A DNA stretch of 64,000 bases from Paenibacillus phytohabitans (GTDB taxonomy: Bacteria; Bacillota; Bacilli; Paenibacillales; Paenibacillaceae), in NCBI RefSeq assembly GCF_013141775.1, contig NZ_WHOB01000097.1:1-64000 (forward strand), in the 5' to 3' direction. Each line of letters opens with the position of its first letter. The stretch's first letter is position 1. The notes beneath the pieces are model-generated. The model saw only the letters and a program-made list of their open reading frames with translations, had not been told where the DNA came from and did no database searches. Position numbers and translations under genes: made by a program. This document shows positions 10,134 to 18,286 of the stretch, piece after piece.

Positions 10134-13100
10134 ATGGACGGCTTCGCCAAGATAGAATACCGGCGGAGCCGTTATCATTCCAACCGGAAAGGAAGAGGAG
10201 CCTTGGTTAGAAAACGTTTGCTTGCAGCCCTTGCCGCCAGTATGTTGTTCACGATCAATCCTGCCCCGCCGATTGCGGGTACTGTATCAGCGGAGGGCAC
10301 GACTCCAGGGGCGGTCATTTATGTCGCCACAAATGGAAGCGATTCCAATAATGGGACGCAGAATGCCCCGTTTCTGACTTTGGAAAAAGCCCGGGATACC
10401 ATCCGGACGCTGAAAGCGGAGGATGGCTTGCCGGAGGGCGGCGTCACTGTGTATTTGCGCGAAGGAAGGTATGAACGGACGTCCAGCTTTGAGCTGCGGC
10501 AGCAGGATTCAGGCGAAGCCGGCAAGCCGGTCACTTACATGGCTTATCCGGGTGAGTCCGTGACTTTGTCAGGTTCGGAGCAGCTGGCCAAGTCAGCGTT
10601 CGTTCCGGTTACGGACACGTCGGTGCTCAGCCGTATTATAAGTACAGAGGCTAGAACCAAAGTGCTGGAGGCGGATCTGGCAGCGCTCGGGATCACTGAT
10701 TACGGTCAGCTCAGCCGTCATGGCTATTATCTGGCCAATGATCTGAGCGAGGTGCCGCCGATGGAGCTGTATGTGGCCGGGCAGGGCATGACGCTGGCCC
10801 GCTGGCCCAATGAGAGCACCGTCCAGATGGATGAAATCCTTGATCCCGGCCCGACAAGGAAGGACCCGAACGGGGAGGTGCATACGCGTGGCGGCACCTT
10901 CACCTATACGTATGACCGGCCCCAGTACTGGACCCAGGCAGACGATATCTGGCTGGACGGGATCTTCGGCTACAGCTGGGAATGGTCGTATAACAAGATT
11001 GCTTCCATTGACACGGCTGCCCGAAGCATCACCCTCCGTTACGGGGAAATGAGCGGCATCTTCAAGAACTGGTATCCGGACTTCCATTTTGCGCAAAATC
11101 TGCTGGAGGAAATCGATATGCCGGGCGAATATTACATCGACCGCCAGGCGGGCAAGCTGTATTTCCTGCCGAACGCCGAGTTTGCAGCGGATAACCCGGA
11201 TATTGAAGTGACGATGCTGAAGAGTCCGATGATTAACGCGCTCAATGCTTCGTACATTGATTTCTCCGAGCTTGTGCTTGAGAATGGCCGCGATTCTGCT
11301 GCAGTGTTCATGGGCGGAAGCCATATGCGTATTCTGAACAGCGAGATCCGCAATTTTACCAACAGCGGGGTACTTGTTAACACACAGAGCCGGTTCTATT
11401 ACAACAACTTTGAAGGAGCACCGGGAACGGACCACGCCATCATCAGCACCCATATTCATCATATCGGCGGCACCGCCGTCACGCTGGCGGGCGGCAACAA
11501 AACGACGCTTGCGCCAGGGAACAATGTGGTGGAGAATTCGCATATTCACGATTTTGCCTACTATCACAAAGCCTACAATCCCGGGGTGCTGCTGTCCGGC
11601 GTCGGCAACCGCATGTCGCACAATGAGCTGCATGATGCGCCCCATCCGGGCGTGCTAATCTTCGGCAATGATCATACCGTGGAGTATAACGAGATCTATG
11701 ATGTATGCACCACCTTCTCGGATCTCGGCGCGATCTACATGAATGCCGGCGAGCAGCCCCATGAGCGGGGCACGGTCATCAGGCGCAATTACTTTCATAA
11801 CATCGGCGAGAGCAAGGCCGGAGTGGAGGGGGTATATCCCGACAACTTCACGATGGGATTGACTATCGACGAGAATATCTTTTACAAGATGGGCAATTCG
11901 GCTATTAAAAACAACGGCGGCGCGCATATCCTGACCCGCAACAATATTTTTATCGACAGCAAAATTCCTTATGATTATGCGGATATGTTCCTGGGCGATG
12001 AGCCGGATGATCAGGTACCGCTGAACTACATGCCGAAGTGGCAGGCGCTGTTCGCGGCAAACAATAATTTCACCGGAACCCCGTATCTGACGAAGTACCC
12101 CGAGCTGGCGGATTTCTTCACAGAGAACAGGTATTATCCCGACACCAATACGTTCCAGGGGAATGTCGTCTACAACCCGTCGGTTCCGCGCAGTGTAACG
12201 ACCAATGTGTACGGGGCATACGACAAGTTCGGGCTGGTCCAGTACGCCAATAACTGGGTGACTGCCGCAGATCCCGGCTTCACCGACCTGGCGGGAGGCG
12301 ATCTGTCGCTGCGGCCGGATGCAGATGTCTTCGATGTCATTCCCGGGTTCCCAGACATTCCGTTTAACGACATCGGCGTTACTGGCAAAGCTGGCACGAC
12401 AGCAGGCACGGACAGCTATCCTGTTCAGGGAGTAGCCATCTATGACAGCGAAGTTACCGTGGACCGCTGGAAAACGCTGAAGCTGCGCACGGCGGTGCTT
12501 CCTTGGAACGCGGATCATCCCATCCTGACCTTCACTTCGGCCGATCCCGGTATCGCAGCTGTGGATGCGGCAGGTATTGTAACCGGCCAGGCGGTCGGCA
12601 GCACGGTCATTACGGTAGCCTCGGCGGAGAATCCGCTGCTGACGGCCACGGTTACGGTGAACGTGGAGGCAGGGGACGGCGTGATGGACTTCACGGATTT
12701 CGAATCCGGTGCGAACGGCTGGCTCCAGGATGCCAACCGCAGCATTGAGAAGATTGGCACGAACCGCTGGTACAAGATTCTGAACGGAGCCTCGTCGCTC
12801 AGTGCCAAGTCCTTCTCCGATTACGAGCTGAGCTTCAAGCTGAAGACACCTGAGGTTATAGGGGATAATGCGACCCTGTATATCTTCGACCGTCAAGTTG
12901 GCAGCGGCTCCAGCCGGATCGGGTACAAGACGCGGGCGGACGGAAGCTCCGCCTGGCTGCTGTACAATTCGGCCTGGACGGTGCTGAAGGAGGTGAAGCT
13001 GCCCGGGCATGACCTGCAGCCGAATACGGAGTATGCGGTTAAGATGCTAGTGAAGGGGGGCGACCTCAGCGTCTATCTGGATGGAGCCTTCCGCCTGAAG

Positions 13101-13979
13101 GGCAACGATCCGGGACATAATGCGGAGGGGAAGGTCGGCTTCTACGTCAGCAATGTCAGCCAGATGCACTTCGATGACATTCAGTTCAAGGCACTTACGA
13201 CTACGCTGGCCGGAATCATTCCTGCGGAGAGCAAGGTGCGTATAGCCGCCGGGGAACAGCGGCAATTGCAGCTGGCCTTTGATCCTGCGGATACGCCGGA
13301 CACAAGCGTAACCTGGCAGTCGGCCAATCCGGCGGTTGCCACGGTGGATAGCACGGGAGTGGTTCACGCCGTATACGAAGGGGAGACCCTTATCTCGGCT
13401 GTGTCAACGGTAAATCCGCTCATTAAGACGGATATTACAGTAACCGTCTCGAGCATCATGCATGAGACGGATTTCGAGAACGGGGGCAACGGCTGGCCGG
13501 TAGATCCCAACCGCAGCATCGCCGCTGATCCGGACGGGAACCGCCGATATAAACTGCTGAACGGTGCTACCGGCCTGCTCGACCGCAGCTTCACTTCTTA
13601 TCAGCTGGAGTTCAAGCTGAAGACGCCGCCAGTGATGCCGGATAACGGCATCCTGTACATCTTCGACCGCCAGGACAGCTCCGGATCCACCCGGATCGGC
13701 TACCGTACCCGGGCAGACGGAACCTCCGCCTGGATCCTGTATGACACAGCCTGGCAGAAGCTGACCGAGACGGTCCTGCCTGGACATGACCTGCTGCCGG
13801 ATACGGAGTATGAGGTGAAGGTGACGGCCCGGGACGGAGATATTGCCGTATCTGTGGACGGCTCGCCAAGGCTCTCCGGCAGCGATCCGGGGCACCGCCC
13901 GTCCGGCAAGGTCGGCTTCTATACCAGCGGCTTCGCCTATATGCTGTTCGACGATATTATCTTCTCGGTATTGCCGTAA
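10134..13979 (+). CDS. Secreted parallel beta-helix protein with two Ig-like (Big2) and two lectin-like modules
   Basis: 1281 residues. A signal peptide follows VRKRLLAALAAS and ends near VSA, about residue 53. Residues ~60-95 have the ATNGSDSNNGT motif of pectate-lyase-fold polysaccharidases; a right-handed beta-helix extends to ~760. Then come Big2-like (~763-846), a jelly-roll module (~851-1019), a second Big2-like (~1022-1106) and a second jelly-roll module (~1108-1281). The two jelly rolls are clearly homologous. Start is uncertain: ATG 10134 is 20 nt after GGAGGAG (10107-10113), whereas TTG 10203 follows GGAAGAGGAG and would give a neat signal peptide. Probably a secreted or wall-attached polysaccharide lyase or hydrolase serving the ABC system. 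Confidence 0.87.
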   Translation: MDGFAKIEYRRSRYHSNRKGRGALVRKRLLAALAASMLFTINPAPPIAGTVSAEGTTPGAVIYVATNGSDSNNGTQNAPFLTLEKARDTIRTLKAEDGLPEGGVTVYLREGRYERTSSFELRQQDSGEAGKPVTYMAYPGESVTLSGSEQLAKSAFVPVTDTSVLSRIISTEARTKVLEADLAALGITDYGQLSRHGYYLANDLSEVPPMELYVAGQGMTLARWPNESTVQMDEILDPGPTRKDPNGEVHTRGGTFTYTYDRPQYWTQADDIWLDGIFGYSWEWSYNKIASIDTAARSITLRYGEMSGIFKNWYPDFHFAQNLLEEIDMPGEYYIDRQAGKLYFLPNAEFAADNPDIEVTMLKSPMINALNASYIDFSELVLENGRDSAAVFMGGSHMRILNSEIRNFTNSGVLVNTQSRFYYNNFEGAPGTDHAIISTHIHHIGGTAVTLAGGNKTTLAPGNNVVENSHIHDFAYYHKAYNPGVLLSGVGNRMSHNELHDAPHPGVLIFGNDHTVEYNEIYDVCTTFSDLGAIYMNAGEQPHERGTVIRRNYFHNIGESKAGVEGVYPDNFTMGLTIDENIFYKMGNSAIKNNGGAHILTRNNIFIDSKIPYDYADMFLGDEPDDQVPLNYMPKWQALFAANNNFTGTPYLTKYPELADFFTENRYYPDTNTFQGNVVYNPSVPRSVTTNVYGAYDKFGLVQYANNWVTAADPGFTDLAGGDLSLRPDADVFDVIPGFPDIPFNDIGVTGKAGTTAGTDSYPVQGVAIYDSEVTVDRWKTLKLRTAVLPWNADHPILTFTSADPGIAAVDAAGIVTGQAVGSTVITVASAENPLLTATVTVNVEAGDGVMDFTDFESGANGWLQDANRSIEKIGTNRWYKILNGASSLSAKSFSDYELSFKLKTPEVIGDNATLYIFDRQVGSGSSRIGYKTRADGSSAWLLYNSAWTVLKEVKLPGHDLQPNTEYAVKMLVKGGDLSVYLDGAFRLKGNDPGHNAEGKVGFYVSNVSQMHFDDIQFKALTTTLAGIIPAESKVRIAAGEQRQLQLAFDPADTPDTSVTWQSANPAVATVDSTGVVHAVYEGETLISAVSTVNPLIKTDITVTVSSIMHETDFENGGNGWPVDPNRSIAADPDGNRRYKLLNGATGLLDRSFTSYQLEFKLKTPPVMPDNGILYIFDRQDSSGSTRIGYRTRADGTSAWILYDTAWQKLTETVLPGHDLLPDTEYEVKVTARDGDIAVSVDGSPRLSGSDPGHRPSGKVGFYTSGFAYMLFDDIIFSVLP

Positions 13980-13999
13980 ATCCAATCTAAGCTTCGAGG

Positions 14000-14027
14000 G
14001 CGCTCTTCCTGCGGGAAGGGCGCTTTT
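14000..14027 (+). terminator. Terminator after the beta-helix gene
   Basis: 10 bp stem GCGCTCTTCC (14000-14009) / GGAAGGGCGC (14014-14023) with one U-G pair, a TGCG tetraloop and four T. Confidence 0.85.
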
Positions 14028-14092
14028 ACAGTTGAGCAGGCTGGGAATCTAAGAGGAGCATTTATGTTCCCACGTTAACGAGCCACCAAGGT

Positions 14093-14126
14093 AAAAAAAG
14101 AGCATCCGAGGCTGCGCCTCAGATGC
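14093..14126 (-). terminator. Terminator of the yidC transcript
   Basis: On the minus strand, 11 bp stem GCATCTGAGGC / GCCTCGGATGC (one U-G pair, 3 nt loop; 14126 to 14102), then T C and a run of seven T. Confidence 0.9.
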
Positions 14127-14162
14127 CTTGTATTTAGTATTGTTCTATGACTGGTTGAAATC

Positions 14163-15005
14163 TTATAAATCTTCTACACTGGCAGGCAGATTTTTACCCG
14201 CTGCATTTGGCTTCGTGTACATTTTATTGAGTATCACCGTTTGCACGATAATAAATATACCGCCTACCGCCCAATATAACGGCAACGCAGCGGGCATAGC
14301 AAAAGAAGATAAACCCATCATAACCGGTGATAACAATCCGATAAAAGCCATTTGGCTATTTTGATTCTGCTGAGGCTGTACTGAAAGAGATTGAGACACA
14401 CGGAACTGAACGTAATACACCGCAGCCGCAATCAGCGGCAAAATCATATCTGTTGTCCCCAAGTTAAACCACAGAAAATCGTGAGCGGCAATCTCCGGGG
14501 TACGGCGAATGGCATAATAAAATGCGAGAGTGATCGGCCATTGGAGAAGCATCGGTAAACACCCCATGTTTAAGGGATTGAATTGATGCTTCTGGTAGAG
14601 CTGCATCATCTCGGTTTGCTCTTGTTTTTTGGCATCCGTACTGACATCGTTCTTATACTTCTCCTTAAGTGCAGTTAATTCCGGCTGGAGGACGGCCATC
14701 TTTTCTTTCATAACCATTTGTTTCTTGGTTTGATTCATCATGAGCGGCAGGATCGCAAGTCTGATGATGAATGTCATCAGCACGATCGCTAATCCGTAGT
14801 CTCCGTGAAAGGTATCCGCAAAAAATTTGATTAAGAGCGAAAATGGATAAATGAAAAAATGGTTAAATATCCCTGGTGAACCGGCATTAATCGGATTGGA
14901 TTGGGATGCTGCCGAACACCCGCTGAGCATAATGACCGGAATAACTCCAATCAAGATGACGAGAATGGGCTTGGCCCATTTTTGTAGCAACATAATCTTT
15001 TTCAT
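14163..15005 (-). CDS. yidC: Membrane protein insertase YidC/Oxa1 (YidC2-like paralogue)
   Basis: 280 residues. Lipoprotein signal with lipobox LSGC (Cys30), as in Gram-positive YidC. Five hydrophobic segments follow, with the conserved Arg in FIIRLAILP that lines the hydrophilic groove and the cytoplasmic hairpin containing PELTALKEKYKND. It inserts membrane proteins alone or with SecYEG. ATG 15005 is preceded by AGGGAGGA (15018-15011) only 5 nt away, but this site is buried in a predicted hairpin formed with the end of the upstream leader ORF. It is not beside rnpA/jag, so it is likely the inducible second copy rather than the spoIIIJ-type copy. Confidence 0.93.
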   Translation of the reverse strand: MKKIMLLQKWAKPILVILIGVIPVIMLSGCSAASQSNPINAGSPGIFNHFFIYPFSLLIKFFADTFHGDYGLAIVLMTFIIRLAILPLMMNQTKKQMVMKEKMAVLQPELTALKEKYKNDVSTDAKKQEQTEMMQLYQKHQFNPLNMGCLPMLLQWPITLAFYYAIRRTPEIAAHDFLWFNLGTTDMILPLIAAAVYYVQFRVSQSLSVQPQQNQNSQMAFIGLLSPVMMGLSSFAMPAALPLYWAVGGIFIIVQTVILNKMYTKPNAAGKNLPASVEDL

Positions 15006-15009
15006 CGTT

Positions 15010-15053
15010 GTCCTCCCTAATTGAAAGTATGGATATCAATGTGGGGAAGGACT
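15010..15053 (-). promoter_or_regulatory. Hairpin sequestering the yidC ribosome binding site
   Basis: Minus-strand order: GTCCTTCCC (15052-15044), internal stem ATTGA / TCAAT, then GGGAGGAC (15017-15010). Outer stem GUCCU-(U)-CCC with GGG-AGGAC is 8 bp with one bulged U; the inner stem adds 5 bp around an 11 nt loop. The 3' strand is the yidC Shine-Dalgarno; the 5' strand is the last codons (Ser73-Pro76) of the leader ORF. Ribosomes paused at the end of the leader would open it. Seen in sequence; the regulatory role is inferred from the mifM-yidC2 precedent. Confidence 0.78.
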
Positions 15054-15287
15054 ATGGTCTTCATCATCAGGTGCTTCTCTTCGTCTGACGGTACGTACTA
15101 TCCACTTCTGAATGCTGCCCGGTTGAGACAGTCTGACAGCCACATACCAGGTTGAACCGGCTGCAGCAATTGTTTCATGACCCCAGTGTATCTCTTGTAA
15201 AGAAAAATGGGTGAATGGAATTAACACTAAGGAAGAGATGAGCGCAATTGAGAATGCCAATTGAACCAAGTCATAAAAATGCTCCAG
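15036..15287 (-). CDS. MifM-like translation-arrest leader peptide controlling yidC
   Basis: 77 residues from TTG 15269, or 83 from CTG 15287. The CTG is better placed: GGAGGTGA (15301-15294) lies 6 nt upstream, whereas the TTG has no close site. An N-terminal hydrophobic segment (LAFSIALISSLVLIPF) would be inserted in the membrane. The C-terminus has Ile53, Trp56, Ile57, basic residues, then Asp68-Asp69-Glu70-Asp71. B. subtilis MifM has the same spacing of Ile70, Trp73, Ile74 and the acidic DEED cluster in its arrest segment. The stop lies 30 nt before yidC. The likely role is to stall when the main YidC is insufficient, exposing the yidC ribosome site. Function inferred from motif plus architecture. 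Confidence 0.75.
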   Translation of the reverse strand: MEHFYDLVQLAFSIALISSLVLIPFTHFSLQEIHWGHETIAAAGSTWYVAVRLSQPGSIQKWIVRTVRRREAPDDEDHSPSPH

Positions 15288-15416
15288 TCAAGTTCACCTC
15301 CGTATGAGCTGTATTGGGAAAATTTGAATAATGGTTATACGATTCGAAGAACTGTGTGGTTTCATTAACCTGCCTGTTAACTTAAAACACTAAAAGCGGT
15401 TCACCGCGTTATAGAT

Positions 15417-16304
15417 TCAATGGATGCTGTTCCTGTATTTCTCGGGGGAGATTCCTTTATTCTTCTTGAACATCTGGCTGAAATAAGACGGGGACAGATT
15501 ACCTACTTCTACCGCGATTTCCCCGATGGATTGGCTGGTGTTGGCGAGCAGGATACAGGCTTCTCTGACACGCCGCTGCATCAGATATTCGGACAGTGTG
15601 ATGCCGGCATATTGTTTGAATACATGCGAAATATGGTAGGGAGACAGATGCAGGCTGGCAGCCAGCGCCTCAAGGCTGAATGGCTCCTTGTAATGTTCAT
15701 CCAGCCATTCGGTAATCCGCTGGACATGTGAGCTACCGCGTGAATGAAGGAGATTGTCTTCGGACAGGACACCAGGCAGCCGGGTCTGAAACAGCCGGAT
15801 AAGCTGGAGGATGAGAATTCCTGTGTTCTCTTCCTGTCCGGCAGCAGCGTGCTCGGTGCACTGGTGCAGCTCTTTCAGCACCTCGGGAATCCGGGTGTCA
15901 TTCATTCCGTTGAATACCGGCTGCCGCAGGCTGCCCCTCCACAGGTTCCGGAAGAATTGCCCCAGGATAGGAAACGCGGAAAGATAATGGTCCATGAAAC
16001 CAGGATCAAAGGTCAGATTGGTCCGGATATAGGAACGGCCTTCTGCCGGAGGAACCATTACACGGTGCAGCTGATAGGGCTGAAACAAAACCAGTGTATG
16101 ATCCTCAATAGGGTAGGTCTGATTCTCCACCATGATCTCACCGCAGCCGCTGTAAATGTACAGGATTTCAATTCCCCTATGCGCATGAAAATAGAGGGAT
16201 TCCCCGTCAATATATTTAAATTTGTACATAAACAAACCGGGGTCCATTCCCTCGGGCGGATGATCGTTCCTGCTCATGTTCAGTGACGCTCCCTTATCTA
16301 TCAT
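15417..16304 (-). CDS. AraC family transcriptional regulator
   Basis: 295 residues. Residues ~25-110 form a cupin-like ligand domain with a HAHRGIEILYI strand. Residues ~190-292 form the double HTH, ending in GISPEKYR. Two starts are possible: ATG 16304, weak site, and ATG 16277, with AAGGGAG 11 nt upstream. No membrane segment. The nearest likely target is the GH88/GH105-like gene upstream on the same strand, separated by a 550 bp repeat-rich gap. Confidence 0.87.
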   Translation of the reverse strand: MIDKGASLNMSRNDHPPEGMDPGLFMYKFKYIDGESLYFHAHRGIEILYIYSGCGEIMVENQTYPIEDHTLVLFQPYQLHRVMVPPAEGRSYIRTNLTFDPGFMDHYLSAFPILGQFFRNLWRGSLRQPVFNGMNDTRIPEVLKELHQCTEHAAAGQEENTGILILQLIRLFQTRLPGVLSEDNLLHSRGSSHVQRITEWLDEHYKEPFSLEALAASLHLSPYHISHVFKQYAGITLSEYLMQRRVREACILLANTSQSIGEIAVEVGNLSPSYFSQMFKKNKGISPEKYRNSIH

Positions 16305-16403
16305 TCTTACCTGCTATTAATCTATTACTACTAACTCCAGTATAAATAGAAGGCTGCTAAAAATAAAACTGCGACTTCGGCCACACTTATAAGACTACAA
16401 TCG

Positions 16404-16516
16404 CCAACCAAGCAACCAACGAACCAAGCAAGTAAGCAAAGAACCAAGCAACGAACCAAGTAAGCAAAAAACGAACGAACCAAGCAACCAAACAACTAAG
16501 CAAACAACCAGCCAAT
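16404..16516. repeat. T-poor AACC/AAGC tetranucleotide-like tract
   Basis: About 113 bp on the + strand built of degenerate 4 nt words (CCAA, GCAA, CGAA, TAAG) with recurring AACCAAGC octamers and almost no T. It lies in the gap between the AraC and GH88 genes and encodes no good ORF. It looks like a slippage-derived simple repeat. Confidence 0.75.
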
Positions 16517-16617
16517 CCATGGCTCTGTGTCAGGGCAATTGTGAAAATCCAATCCTCCCTTCTAAAATGTTGTAAGTAATACAGCTTTGGTTCCCGGATA
16601 CCAGGGCGTTCGGGAGA

Positions 16618-16742
16618 ATTGTTGTATGAAATACAGGAATCATCCCGCTAAGCCGCTTGGAGGAGGAGAATTGCTGCATTTTCTGCAACAATTCCGGATT
16701 TGGGACGATTTGATGAGGGGAATGTTGTATTTCGTGCAGCAA
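16618..16742 (+). repeat. Dispersed ~120 bp element, copy 1
   Basis: Shares, with the reverse complement of 31811-31928, the blocks TTGTTGTATGAAATACA, CCGCTTGGAGGAG, ACAACAATTC and ATGTTGTATT in the same order. Both copies are free-standing between genes. A short frame crosses each copy (peptide words CCMKY, PAKPLGG, QQF), but its reality is uncertain. Confidence 0.72.
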
Positions 16743-16777
16743 AAACCGGCAGGCCTCACGGAAGGGGGGCTGCCGGT
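16741..16777 (-). terminator. Terminator downstream of the GH88-like gene
   Basis: Minus strand: stem ACCGGCAG (16777-16770) / CTGCCGGT (16752-16745), followed by a T run (plus-strand A at 16741-16745). It lies 80 bp past the stop of the GH88-like gene. Confidence 0.7.
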
Positions 16778-16857
16778 ATAAAGGGTATCAACCGGATGCC
16801 ACAGTTGATGTTGCGCACCAGCAGATCAGATTCTAGTCAATGAAGATGCAGTACATG

Positions 16858-17991
16858 CTATCCCCGTTCGTACCAATACCCCGGAACACCCTGCTGCAGA
16901 CGCAGCAGCGCCTCCAGGAAGAAGTAATCCCCCCAGATCATGAAATCATCCGGAGATGAATTCCCTCTGACTGAATAGGAGCCATGACGCAGCAAGCCTT
17001 CTTCCGACGGGCTGCCGGCGGTAAAGTAGCGGTTCAGCAGAGAATCCATCGATTTGTTGACGGCTTCCTCATACCATGCCCGTTCCGGGTCCTCCTCCGG
17101 CAGGTGCTCCAGCAGCTCAAGGAGACCGCATACAAAGATGGCGGACGCTGAACTGTCGCGTGGAGTGGACTCCTCCTGCGGGGCATCGAAATCCCAATAC
17201 GCGACATGGTCGGCGGGAAGATGCTCCAGGAAATAGCGGGCCATTCTTCTGGAGGTTTCCAGATAATGAGGCTCTTTAAAATAGCGGTAAGCTAAAGCAA
17301 AGCCGTAGACCCCCCAGGCTTGTCCCCGCGTCCAGGTGGAGCCGTCCTGATAACCTTGTGCGGTTCCTCCGCGCAGGGCATTCCCCGTCTGCTGGTCAAA
17401 ATAAAAAGTATGGTAGGAGGAGTCATCTCCCCTCACCAGGAAGCGGCGGCTTTTCTCGGCGTGAATCCGGGCATGCTCGGCGTAGCTGGGATCTCCGGTC
17501 TGTTCAGTGGCCCAGCAGAGCAGCGGAAGATTCATCAGGCAGTCGATAATAATCCGGCCGCCGTTGTCTGCATCCCCTTCCGGTCCCCAGGCCTGAAAGA
17601 GCTGCGGGGCAGAGCGCCAGCGCTTCATCAGTACATCAGCTGCCTGCAAGGCCAGCAGACGCGAAGCTTCATCCTTCTCGGTGATCCAGCGTGCCTTGGC
17701 GGACAGCGAATATAGGAAGCCGATATCATGGTGATCAAGCTCCTTCCCGGCAATCATGCGCTTGTTGAAGGACTCAACCGTCCGGATGGCTGCGGCGTGA
17801 ATCTCAGGGTCTTGGCTGTATTCATAGCTCAGCCACAGAATGCCGGACCAGAAGCCTTCCGTCCAGCTGGTATGGTCCGTCAGATGATATTTGCCGTCGC
17901 CCAGGCTTACAATTGGAGATTTGTCACCAAAGCGCTTGATGTTAAGGCGGGTGGTAGAGAGCGTGTGCTCAATCGCATTTTTCCAGTTCAT
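16858..17991 (-). CDS. Glycoside hydrolase family 88/105-like unsaturated glucuronyl hydrolase
   Basis: 377 residues from ATG 17991; an in-frame ATG 12 nt upstream (18003) overlaps the GGAGGTT site that serves the second ATG, so the shorter start is preferred. It is an all-alpha (alpha6/alpha6) barrel protein with DHHDIGF (~85-91) and IIDCLMNLPLL (~148-158), which match the two catalytic Asp regions of GH88 enzymes. These enzymes hydrate unsaturated uronic acids left by polysaccharide lyases. No signal peptide, so it is intracellular. It pairs logically with the beta-helix putative lyase 3 kb away. Confidence 0.85.
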   Translation of the reverse strand: MNWKNAIEHTLSTTRLNIKRFGDKSPIVSLGDGKYHLTDHTSWTEGFWSGILWLSYEYSQDPEIHAAAIRTVESFNKRMIAGKELDHHDIGFLYSLSAKARWITEKDEASRLLALQAADVLMKRWRSAPQLFQAWGPEGDADNGGRIIIDCLMNLPLLCWATEQTGDPSYAEHARIHAEKSRRFLVRGDDSSYHTFYFDQQTGNALRGGTAQGYQDGSTWTRGQAWGVYGFALAYRYFKEPHYLETSRRMARYFLEHLPADHVAYWDFDAPQEESTPRDSSASAIFVCGLLELLEHLPEEDPERAWYEEAVNKSMDSLLNRYFTAGSPSEEGLLRHGSYSVRGNSSPDDFMIWGDYFFLEALLRLQQGVPGYWYERG

Positions 17992-18248
17992 AATAACCTC
18001 CATAATATCGCTATATTGTTCTTATGGTTATTATAAGCCTGCTGCTATGTTGGTTTGTTGCGCGAATTATTAGGTGAATTGCGGTTTAGTAGGAACGGTG
18101 CCGGAACCTGTTACGCGGGGAGAGAGCTGTTTGTCACGGAACTCCGGTCTAGTTTGTCTACAGGATGTACAGCAAAGAAAATAGGATGGAGGCAGAGCGC
18201 CCGTGGCAGGGCGGTTTGTGTCTGTTGCAAAGCGTTTACTAAATACCG

Positions 18249-18264
18249 GCCTATGGATATAGGC
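18249..18264. promoter_or_regulatory. Palindrome upstream of the NmrA-like gene
   Basis: GCCTAT-GGAT-ATAGGC, perfect 6 bp arms, 23 bp before the start codon and just before the AGGAGG site. Could be an operator or a leader hairpin; no regulator is assigned. Confidence 0.35.
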
Positions 18265-18286
18265 TATAAACCAGGAGGAAATAGAC

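Noticed and set aside
11655..13010. 451-residue ORF antisense to the beta-helix gene
   Set aside because: Shadow frame of a GC-rich gene; no ribosome site, no recognisable domain, and the sense frame has clear motifs.
18225..18245. Possible catabolite-repression (cre) site before the NmrA-like gene
   Set aside because: Core AAAGCGTTT fits, but both flanks mismatch the consensus.
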